A stretch of DNA of 64,000 nucleotides from JAXDTI01 sp034090045. GTDB lineage: Bacteria; Actinomycetota; Actinomycetes; Actinomycetales; Actinomycetaceae. The position numbers and the translations under genes were made by a program. This document shows, in pieces, positions 1-6,917 of the stretch (the stretch's first letter is position 1; the number at the start of each line of letters is the position of its first letter). The stretch covers positions 124,001 to 188,000 of the forward strand of contig JAXDTI010000004.1 of assembly GCA_034090045.1 (NCBI GenBank), written 5' to 3'. The notes beneath the pieces are model-generated. The model searched no databases. It was not told the DNA's origin and worked only from the letters and a program-made list of their open reading frames with translations.

Positions 1-921
1 GGCGGCAATCTCGGGTACACGACACGTATCAAGGGCGGATACTTTCCGGTTTCCCCCAATGACAAAAACGCTGATCTGCGTGATTTGATGTGTACGCTGC
101 TCACCGAATCCGGTCTGGATCTGGAACGAGCTCACCATGAGGTCGGATCTGCCGGTCAGCAGGAAATTAACTACCGTTTCTCGTCGCTGCTGCAGGCTGC
201 TGACGACATGATGAAGTTCAAATACATTGTGCGCAACACCGCATATGAGGCCGGAAAGACCGCTACTTTTATGCCTAAACCGCTGTTTGGCGATAACGGT
301 TCGGGTATGCACACCCACCAGTCGCTGTGGAAGAACGGTGAACCGCTGTTCTATGACGAATCTGGATACGGTTCACTGTCGGATATGGCGCGCTTCTATA
401 TTGGCGGTCTGTTGCGGCACGCTCCGGCACTCTTGGCGTTCACGAACCCGTCGGTGAATTCATACCGACGTCTGGTGCCCGGTTTCGAGGCGCCAATCAA
501 CCTGGTGTATTCGGCGCGTAACCGTTCTGCGTGTATCCGCATCCCTGTTTCAGGAACCTCACCGAAAGCGAAACGAGTTGAATACCGGGTGCCAGATCCG
601 TCGGCTAACCCGTACCTGTCTTTCTCGGCTTGTCTCATGGCGGGTCTCGACGGAATCAAGAACCGAATCGAGCCGGGGGAACCAATTGACAAGGATCTAT
701 ACGACCTGCCACCGGCTGAGTATATGGACATTCCGAAGCTTCCGACCTCCCTGGGTGAGGCTTTGGACGCGCTTGAAGCTGACCAGGATTTTCTCACCGA
801 AGGTGACGTGTTTACCCCGGATCTGCTGGAAACCTGGATAGCTTACAAGCGTGATAACGAGCTGCTTCCGCTTCAGAATTATCCGCATCCTTTCGAGTTC
901 GAGCTGTACTACAACATTTGA
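1..921 (+). CDS. glnA: Glutamine synthetase type I, GlnA1-like (5' end cut by window edge)
   Basis: ATP-dependent condensation of glutamate and ammonia; cytoplasmic dodecamer. The reading frame is open from base 1, so the N-terminal part lies outside the window and 306 residues are visible. Seen: the GSGMHTH catalytic loop, the NSYRRLVPG segment, the RNRSACIRIP arginine region and the family C-terminus EFELYY. The motif KDLYDLPP carries the tyrosine that adenylyltransferase GlnE modifies in GSI-beta enzymes, so this copy, not the glnA at 36.6-38.0 kb, is the expected GlnE target (inference). In many actinobacteria glnA1 sits beside glnE; here it is about 33 kb away. A strong hairpin follows the stop. 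Confidence 0.97.
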   Translation, partial: GGNLGYTTRIKGGYFPVSPNDKNADLRDLMCTLLTESGLDLERAHHEVGSAGQQEINYRFSSLLQAADDMMKFKYIVRNTAYEAGKTATFMPKPLFGDNGSGMHTHQSLWKNGEPLFYDESGYGSLSDMARFYIGGLLRHAPALLAFTNPSVNSYRRLVPGFEAPINLVYSARNRSACIRIPVSGTSPKAKRVEYRVPDPSANPYLSFSACLMAGLDGIKNRIEPGEPIDKDLYDLPPAEYMDIPKLPTSLGEALDALEADQDFLTEGDVFTPDLLETWIAYKRDNELLPLQNYPHPFEFELYYNI

Positions 922-959
922 TTCGAGCTGCTAGATAAAATCGCTTTACCCAAATTCAG

Positions 960-989
960 CCCCTCCTGCCGAAATGCCGGCGGGAGGGG
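960..989 (+). terminator. Rho-independent-type terminator hairpin after glnA
   Basis: A 12-bp stem (960-971 with 978-989, one G-T pair) and a 6-nt loop follow the glnA stop. The tract after it is A/T-rich but not a pure T-run. An ATG at 974 lies inside the loop. Confidence 0.75.
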
Positions 990-1012
990 CAAATAATTGC
1001 AATAATCGTTTT

Positions 1013-1327
1013 ATGGATAAGAGAATTTACCTGGCTATATACCATTACGATCAGGCGCTCCAATTTACCAAGGATGAGATGCGACCCACGCACCGGGATT
1101 TTACCCGTCAGTTGCACGATAATGGAATCCTGTTGGCAACCGGTTCAACACAGAGTTTCGGGTATTTTGGTTCGCTGACGATTATGCGTGCAGACAGTGC
1201 TGAACAGGTTCGTGAGTTACTCGCCGATGACCCCTATATTACGTCTGGTTTCGTGAAAGAACTCAAGGTTCTGGAGTGGCGTCCGGTTGTTGGGGAGGTC
1301 GTAAGTGAGAGTAAATCAACGAACTGA
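1013..1327 (+). CDS. YciI-like small protein
   Basis: Predicted 104-residue cytoplasmic protein resembling the YCII/DGPF family: an alpha-beta fold with a conserved His-containing N-terminal region (YHYDQA) and the GSLTIMRADSAEQVRELLADDPY segment typical of YciI proteins. The biochemical role of most YciI proteins is unknown; a catalytic role for His has been suggested for some. The ATG at 1013 (MDKRIYLAIY) was chosen because the earlier in-frame ATG at 974 lies inside the glnA terminator hairpin. The last 65 bases overlap the 3' end of the convergent TerC-like gene, so the two C-termini are encoded on opposite strands of the same DNA. Confidence 0.7.
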   Translation: MDKRIYLAIYHYDQALQFTKDEMRPTHRDFTRQLHDNGILLATGSTQSFGYFGSLTIMRADSAEQVRELLADDPYITSGFVKELKVLEWRPVVGEVVSESKSTN

Positions 1328-2282
1328 TTGCTGTCACAAATAGCACAGCCACTATATACAGAAGCGAGAACGCTATTGTCGGTTCCGGCACCTGAGCGGC
1401 TATTTCATTCCCGGAATTGAGGAACGGCAGGTTGTTTTCGTGGAGCGCATGAAGAACCAGCTTGAAACCTATAAATCCTAGAATAAGTGCCAAACCGTAG
1501 TGAAGGAACGCCAGTCGCTCCATGAGACCGTCGATAAGGAAATACAGTTGGCGCAGTCCCAATAGTGAAAAACAGGTCGCTGCGAAAACTATGAAGGGCT
1601 CTTTTGTCAGCCCAAAAATAGCTGGAATCGAGTCAACAGCGAACATCAAATCTGCTGACCCCAGGGCGATTACCACAATCAGCATCGGGGTTATAAAGGT
1701 TTTGTGTTGGCGGCGCACCAGCATAGCCCCCCCGACGAACCCCTCCGTTACCGGAAAAAATTTGCGCGCCATACGGGTTAAAGTGTTTTCTTGATATTCA
1801 CCGGCTTCCAGCTCATCAGAGCTTGTTACTCCCTGGCGTAGCTGCGATATAGCGGTCCAGATGAGGAATGCCCCGAAGATGTAAAAAATCCAGGTGAAGC
1901 GCGCCACGAAGAATGCGCCAACCATGATGAACAGGAATCGGAAAACCAGTGCTATGACGATTCCGAATAGTAGGACTTTTTGTTGATATTTACGCGGCAC
2001 CCGGAATGCGGAAATGATGATTATGAAAACGAAGAGATTATCCAGCGACAGGGACCATTCAGTAACCCATCCAGCCCAGTATTCGGTGGCGTAGCGAAGC
2101 CCCCAAATAGCCCAAACCAAGAAACCGAATGCTACCGCCAGCGAAGCATACAGTGCACTCCAGCGGGCAGCTTCAGCTATTTTTGGTTCGTGGGCGGCGC
2201 GCACATGACCAACGAAATCCAATACCAGCAGCGCCACCACGATTGTGAATAGTGCAAGCCACCCTGCAACATGTACTTCCAT
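1263..2282 (-). CDS. TerC/Alx family integral membrane protein (probable metal-ion exporter)
   Basis: 339 residues with eight or nine hydrophobic segments. The two family hallmarks are visible: an acidic residue in the membrane motif WSLSLDNLFVF and the DLMFAVDSIPAIFGLT motif. TerC/Alx/MeeF-type proteins are linked to manganese export and metal loading of secreted proteins in other bacteria (established for several members); the substrate here is inferred. The 172-nt leader upstream carries a candidate yybP-ykoY manganese riboswitch, which fits this role. The C-terminus is a Pro-rich tail that overlaps the convergent YciI-like gene by 65 bases. Confidence 0.88.
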   Translation of the reverse strand: MEVHVAGWLALFTIVVALLVLDFVGHVRAAHEPKIAEAARWSALYASLAVAFGFLVWAIWGLRYATEYWAGWVTEWSLSLDNLFVFIIIISAFRVPRKYQQKVLLFGIVIALVFRFLFIMVGAFFVARFTWIFYIFGAFLIWTAISQLRQGVTSSDELEAGEYQENTLTRMARKFFPVTEGFVGGAMLVRRQHKTFITPMLIVVIALGSADLMFAVDSIPAIFGLTKEPFIVFAATCFSLLGLRQLYFLIDGLMERLAFLHYGLALILGFIGFKLVLHALHENNLPFLNSGNEIAAQVPEPTIAFSLLYIVAVLFVTAISSLIYSHLRPPQQPDATPEP

Positions 2283-2311
2283 AGAGTCTCCCTATCCTGT
2301 ATGAATCGATA

Positions 2312-2410
2312 GTGCGAGTCTCTTTCCGCCCGAAGCTGGGCCGTCGCTGCCGAGCCATAAAAGCTGTGATGACGACAACGATGTTGGTGGACTTACTCCC
2401 CCGCCCTCTA
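2312..2410 (-). promoter_or_regulatory. Candidate yybP-ykoY manganese riboswitch upstream of the TerC-like gene
   Basis: On the minus strand the leader begins with GGGGGAGTAAG, close to the conserved GGGGAGUAG of yybP-ykoY, followed by a CAAC/GTTG helix, then TCGTCATCAC, close to the conserved CGUCAACA stretch, a GCCC/GGGC hairpin and a purine-rich AAAGAGAC segment where the motif normally has GCAAGAC. The class senses Mn2+ and often precedes TerC/Alx genes (established). The closing P1 helix is not clearly formed by eye, so this stays a candidate. Confidence 0.4.
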
Positions 2411-2454
2411 CATCCTATGGTATCGCTCGACACAACGCATAGCTGGCGAAGATA

Positions 2455-4548
2455 TCACTGCACAGCACGCAGTTCACGAAGCTCGGATTTCAACTCACGG
2501 ATCTCGTCACGCAGCCGGGCAGCAATTTCGAAACGCAACTCCCGAGCTGCTTCCTGCATTTCTTCAGTGAGCTGTGATATAAGCTGTTCAAGGTCAAGTT
2601 GTGGGGTTAGCGAAACCTGCTCCAGATTATGTTCTCGGGTGTGTCGGCGCGCTTGTGTGTTAGCTGCTTTGCCGGCTGCGGCTCCACGATAATTCGAAGC
2701 CAGCAGCTCTTCAGTGTCGATATTCTCGCGAGCCAACATATCGGTAACATCAGCTATTTTTTTACGTAATGGTTGCGGGTCGATACCGTTTTCGCGGTTA
2801 TAGGCTATCTGAATCTCACGGCGTCTGTTAGTCTCATCAATGGCGGTTCGCATCGAGTCAGTTACGGTATCTGCATACATGTGAACCTCGCCCGAGACGT
2901 TTCGGGCAGCACGCCCGATTGTTTGTATCAGGGAACGTGTGGAACGCAGGAAACCCTCCTTGTCGGCATCCAGGATAGAAACCAGTGAAACCTCCGGCAA
3001 GTCGAGCCCTTCACGTAGTAGGTTAATACCGACCAGCACATCAAATTTTCCTAGACGCAATTCGCTGAGCAGCTCCACCCGGCGCAGGGTGTCCACATCC
3101 GAATGGAGATACTCCACCCTTATTCCGCGCTCAGCCATATAGTCTGTGAGATCCTCAGCCATTCTTTTCGTCAGGGTCGTCACCAGTACCCTTTCGTCAC
3201 GTTCAATCCGCAGACGAATCTCTTCAAGCAAATCGTCTATTTGACCCTTTGTGGGTTTAACACGTATCAATGGATCTACCAGCCCGGTGGGGCGAATAAT
3301 CTGTTCAACAACCCCGTCTGCGCGCTCCAACTCGTAGGAACCGGGTGTGGCAGACATGTACACAACCTGACCGATACGCTGCAGAAACTCATCGAATTTT
3401 AAGGGTCTGTTATCCAGTGCGGATGGCAGCCGAAAACCGTGCTCTACCAGGGTGCGTTTGCGACTCATATCGCCTTCATACATTCCCCCAACCTGCGGTA
3501 CAGTAACGTGAGATTCGTCTATTACGAGCAAAAAATCATCCGGAAAGTAGTCGAGAAGCGTGTTCGGCGGGGTTCCCTCGGCTCGATCGTCAATATGTCG
3601 TGAATAGTTCTCGATTCCAGAGCAGGTTCCTATCTGTTCCATCATTTCCAGGTCATATTCAGTGCGCATCCGCAAACGCTGCTCCTCCAGCAATTTTCCC
3701 TGTCTATGCAGTTCAGCGAGACGTGTTGTGAGCTCGTTCTGGATTCCTTGAATGGCTTTCACCATGCGTTCAGGACCGGCAACATAGTGGGATGCTGGAA
3801 ACACCGGAACCTCATCGACTTGACGAATCGTGTCTCCACTAACCGGATGCAGATAGGTTAGGGCATCAATTTCGTCACCAAACATTTCGATACGGATTGC
3901 GAGTTCCTCATACATCGGGATTATTTCGAGGGTATCTCCACGCACCCGGAAAGTTCCGCGTTGAAAATCATAATCGTTTCGGGTGTATTGCATCTCAACA
4001 AAGCATTTTATGAGGTCTTCGCGACTAATCTCCATCCCGCGGTTGAGATGAATCATGCGTTCCACGTATTCCTGGGGGGTGCCTAAACCGTAGATGCACG
4101 ACACAGAGGAAACAACGATCACATCGTCACGTGTTAGAAGAGAATTTGTGGCTGAGTGCCGCAGCCTTTCCACCTCGTCATTAATTGCCGAGTCCTTCTC
4201 GATATAGGTGTCGGTTTGGGGCACGTAAGCTTCCGGTTGATAGTAGTCGTAGTAGGAGACGAAATACTCAACCGCATTCTCAGGGAAGAGTTCTCTGAGT
4301 TCTGCGGCGAGCTGGGCAGCAAGAGTCTTATTTGGCTCCAATATCAGGGTGGTTCGCTGCATTTTTTCAACCAGCCAGGCTGCAGTTGCCGATTTACCAG
4401 TACCGGTGGCACCCATCAGTACCACGTCCTGTTCGCCAGCATTGAGGCGTCCTGCTAGTTCAGCTATAGCTTTCGGCTGGTCACCGGAGGGCTTATAGGG
4501 GGCGTGCACTACGAAGTCCCGGTGCATGCGTTCAATCTCGGTGGTCAT
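2455..4548 (-). CDS. uvrB: Excinuclease ABC subunit B, UvrB
   Basis: DNA damage-verification helicase-like subunit of nucleotide excision repair; receives DNA from UvrA and recruits UvrC. 697 residues, normal for the family. Seen: Walker A GATGTGKS near residue 46, the beta-hairpin with the tyrosine-rich SYYDYYQPEAYVP used for damage probing, the DESH helicase motif, the HIDDRAEG region, helicase motif VI QTIGRAARN, and a C-terminal UVR domain (last 45 residues) that binds UvrC. The start overlaps the coaE stop by 4 bases (ATGA), so the two genes are probably translationally coupled. The order polA-rpsA-coaE-uvrB is ancestral in actinobacteria. Confidence 0.98.
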   Translation of the reverse strand: MTTEIERMHRDFVVHAPYKPSGDQPKAIAELAGRLNAGEQDVVLMGATGTGKSATAAWLVEKMQRTTLILEPNKTLAAQLAAELRELFPENAVEYFVSYYDYYQPEAYVPQTDTYIEKDSAINDEVERLRHSATNSLLTRDDVIVVSSVSCIYGLGTPQEYVERMIHLNRGMEISREDLIKCFVEMQYTRNDYDFQRGTFRVRGDTLEIIPMYEELAIRIEMFGDEIDALTYLHPVSGDTIRQVDEVPVFPASHYVAGPERMVKAIQGIQNELTTRLAELHRQGKLLEEQRLRMRTEYDLEMMEQIGTCSGIENYSRHIDDRAEGTPPNTLLDYFPDDFLLVIDESHVTVPQVGGMYEGDMSRKRTLVEHGFRLPSALDNRPLKFDEFLQRIGQVVYMSATPGSYELERADGVVEQIIRPTGLVDPLIRVKPTKGQIDDLLEEIRLRIERDERVLVTTLTKRMAEDLTDYMAERGIRVEYLHSDVDTLRRVELLSELRLGKFDVLVGINLLREGLDLPEVSLVSILDADKEGFLRSTRSLIQTIGRAARNVSGEVHMYADTVTDSMRTAIDETNRRREIQIAYNRENGIDPQPLRKKIADVTDMLARENIDTEELLASNYRGAAAGKAANTQARRHTREHNLEQVSLTPQLDLEQLISQLTEEMQEAARELRFEIAARLRDEIRELKSELRELRAVQ

Positions 4549-5201
4549 AGGTTTTCCTCCACCAGCGCCTCAAGTTCAACCTTAAAACTGTTCAATACTT
4601 CTTTGACGGGTCGTCCATTTTCATCATTTACCAGTACCAGGTCGGCGATGCTTCGCCGCTGAGTATCTGTAGCCTGTTCAGCTATCCGGGTTTTAGCATC
4701 AACGAGAGTGAGACCGCGATTTGCAGTAAGCCGGTCTGTCCTGAGTTGTAGTGGTGCCTCCACAGCCAACACCACATCGAATCCCGAGTGCCCGGTGGTT
4801 TCCACCAGCAGCGGAATCTCACATACCCGAACTTTCGGTTCGCCACGGTTCCAAGGGGCATTCAAGAATGAGTGTTGAACATTCTGAATTCTGGGATGCA
4901 TAATGCTCTCCAGGGTTACTCGAGCCTCGGTATCTGTGAAAACCTGGGCCGCCAGAACCCTACGGTCTATAGCGTGGCCACTTACGGCTGTTGGAAAATG
5001 CTGTGATAGCTGTCGAATAACCTCGCTATCGGTATCGAGCAGGGTCGAATTGATTTCATCGGCTCGCTGCACCAACCAACCGAGCTGTTGAAATATGCTG
5101 GTTATATAGGTTTTTCCGGAACCGATACCGCCGGTAACCGCCAGGCGCAGCGGAGGTTTTACAGCCTCAGGCAGGCTCCTCAACCTGATTAGTTGCGCCA
5201 T
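4545..5201 (-). CDS. coaE: Dephospho-CoA kinase CoaE
   Basis: Phosphorylates dephospho-CoA at the 3' hydroxyl, the last step of coenzyme A synthesis; cytoplasmic. 218 residues. Seen: P-loop TGGIGSGKT near residue 24, the DEIN acidic segment after it, LESIMHPRI and the lid-region motif CEIPLLVETTGHSGFDVVLAV. A leader of about 12 residues precedes the usual start region (RLAVTGGIGSGKT). It lies between rpsA and uvrB, overlapping uvrB by 4 bases. Confidence 0.96.
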   Translation of the reverse strand: MAQLIRLRSLPEAVKPPLRLAVTGGIGSGKTYITSIFQQLGWLVQRADEINSTLLDTDSEVIRQLSQHFPTAVSGHAIDRRVLAAQVFTDTEARVTLESIMHPRIQNVQHSFLNAPWNRGEPKVRVCEIPLLVETTGHSGFDVVLAVEAPLQLRTDRLTANRGLTLVDAKTRIAEQATDTQRRSIADLVLVNDENGRPVKEVLNSFKVELEALVEENL

Positions 5202-5249
5202 ATGTCACTCCGGTTATCGTCAAGCATACTGGTTATTCATATATAGAAA

Positions 5250-5279
5250 GCGGGAACCGGCTTTCCAGTCGGTTCCCGC
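5250..5279 (-). terminator. Terminator after rpsA
   Basis: A perfect 10-bp stem (5250-5259 with 5270-5279) and a 10-nt loop lie just downstream of the rpsA stop. On the minus strand the stem is followed by TTTCTATATATG. It separates rpsA from coaE. Confidence 0.85.
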
Positions 5280-5300
5280 CTGTGAGCTAATACTTCCGGT

Positions 5301-6755
5301 TTACTCTCCGGTCAGTTTCTCACGCAGAGCGGCGAGACGCTCATCAGATGCCAGCGCCCCCTGCTCGTCTTCGTCGCTCTCTGTGGAGTAGGACGCATTC
5401 TCGACCGGGTCGATAGCGGCCTCGGTGTCGGCTGCCCGTGCCGCCGATACCTGAGCCTTGTGAGCCTGCCAGCGTTCCTGCGCCTTCGCGTATTCGGCTT
5501 CCCAGGCTGCACGCTGCTCCTCGTAGCCTTCCAGCCACTCGTTGGTCTCCGGGTCGAAACCCTCCGGGTACTTGTATTCGCCATTCTCATCATATTCGGC
5601 GACCATCCCGTAGAGCGAAGGATCGAACTCGTCGGAATCCGGATCCACACCCTCGTTTGCTTGTTTCATGGACAGTGAAATCCGGCGGCGATCCAACTCG
5701 ATGTCGATCACTTTCACGAAAATTTCCTGACCGAGTTTCACAACCTGCTCGGGCATATCGACGTGGCGTACCGCCAATTCGGAGATGTGCACCAGACCTT
5801 CGATACCGTCTTCTACACGCACAAACGCGCCGAAAGGTACAAGTTTCGTGACGATACCTGGAACAACCTGACCGATTGCGTGGGTACGTGCAAAAGCCTG
5901 CCACGGATCCTCAAGTGTGGATTTCAAAGACAGCGAAACGCGTTCCCGATCCATATCGACGTCCAGCACCTCTACCTGGACTTCCTGACCCACTTCTACA
6001 ACCTCGGAGGGGTGGTCGATGTGCTTCCAAGACAGTTCCGAGACGTGTACCAGTCCGTCAACACCGCCGAGATCCACGAATGCACCGAAGTTGACGATAG
6101 AAGAAATATGACCGCTACGAATCTGCCCTTTAAGGAGGGTACCGAGGAATTCGCTGCGAACCTTCGCCTGGGTCTGCTCCAGGTAGGCACGGCGAGAGAG
6201 CACCACATTGTTGCGAGTTTTGTCCAGCTCAATAATCTTTGCGTCCAGCTGGCGCCCAATGTAGGGATCCAGGTCTCGTACGCGGCGCATCTCTATGAGA
6301 GATGCCGGCAGGAACCCACGTAAGCCGATATCGAGAATCAGACCACCTTTCACAACCTCGATGACAGTGCCGGTAACGATACCGTCCTTGGCTTTAATCT
6401 GCTCGATGTCACCCCAGGCGCGCTCGTATTGGGCACGCTTCTTGCTCAGCAGCAGCCGACCTTCTTTGTCTTCTTTTTGCAGCACGAGCGCTTCAATCTC
6501 GTCACCGATTTGTACGATGTCGTCGGGGTCAACATCGTGCTTGATTGACAGTTCCCTGGCGAGGATTACTCCCTCGGTCTTGTAGCCGATATCCAGCAGA
6601 ACCTCATCGTGATCTACGCGGACAACGATACCTTTGACGAGGTCGCCATCCTTGAAGTTGATGATTGTGCCGTCGATTGCGGCGATGAGGTCCTCTTCGG
6701 AACCGATGTCGTTAACGGCCACCTGATCAGGTGCCGTGGCTTCGTTGGTGGTCAT
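5301..6755 (-). CDS. rpsA: 30S ribosomal protein S1
   Basis: mRNA-binding ribosomal protein S1. 484 residues with four S1 (OB-fold) repeats at roughly residues 35-105, 120-190, 205-275 and 290-360; hallmarks include VDHDEVLLDIGYKTEG, FGAFVDLGGVDGLVHVSELS and FGAFVRVEDGIEGLVHISEL. The C-terminal 120 residues are acidic and low-complexity, as in other actinobacterial S1 proteins. The ATG at 6755 (MTTNEATAPD) was chosen over one 21 codons upstream because the extra residues do not match the family and a GGAG sits about 12 nt before this ATG. A strong terminator follows. Confidence 0.96.
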   Translation of the reverse strand: MTTNEATAPDQVAVNDIGSEEDLIAAIDGTIINFKDGDLVKGIVVRVDHDEVLLDIGYKTEGVILARELSIKHDVDPDDIVQIGDEIEALVLQKEDKEGRLLLSKKRAQYERAWGDIEQIKAKDGIVTGTVIEVVKGGLILDIGLRGFLPASLIEMRRVRDLDPYIGRQLDAKIIELDKTRNNVVLSRRAYLEQTQAKVRSEFLGTLLKGQIRSGHISSIVNFGAFVDLGGVDGLVHVSELSWKHIDHPSEVVEVGQEVQVEVLDVDMDRERVSLSLKSTLEDPWQAFARTHAIGQVVPGIVTKLVPFGAFVRVEDGIEGLVHISELAVRHVDMPEQVVKLGQEIFVKVIDIELDRRRISLSMKQANEGVDPDSDEFDPSLYGMVAEYDENGEYKYPEGFDPETNEWLEGYEEQRAAWEAEYAKAQERWQAHKAQVSAARAADTEAAIDPVENASYSTESDEDEQGALASDERLAALREKLTGE

Positions 6756-6917
6756 ATAGGTTGTGACTCCCAAATGGATACTAGTAGGTTTATATGTACT
6801 TTTGGCGTGTAAACACACCGTGAATCATCCTAGCATCTGCCACTGAAACTGCCTATTTCAGGTTTAACAGGCTACGAACAGCTCTCACATCGGTCACCTG
6901 AGCATCGGCAAAAGTCA

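Noticed and set aside
974..1012. Earlier in-frame start for the YciI-like gene
   Set aside because: The ATG lies in the loop of the glnA terminator hairpin and the added residues do not match the family.
5312..5904. Long open frames overlapping rpsA in other frames
   Set aside because: Arg/Ser-rich translations without any family signal; shadows of the rpsA codon pattern.
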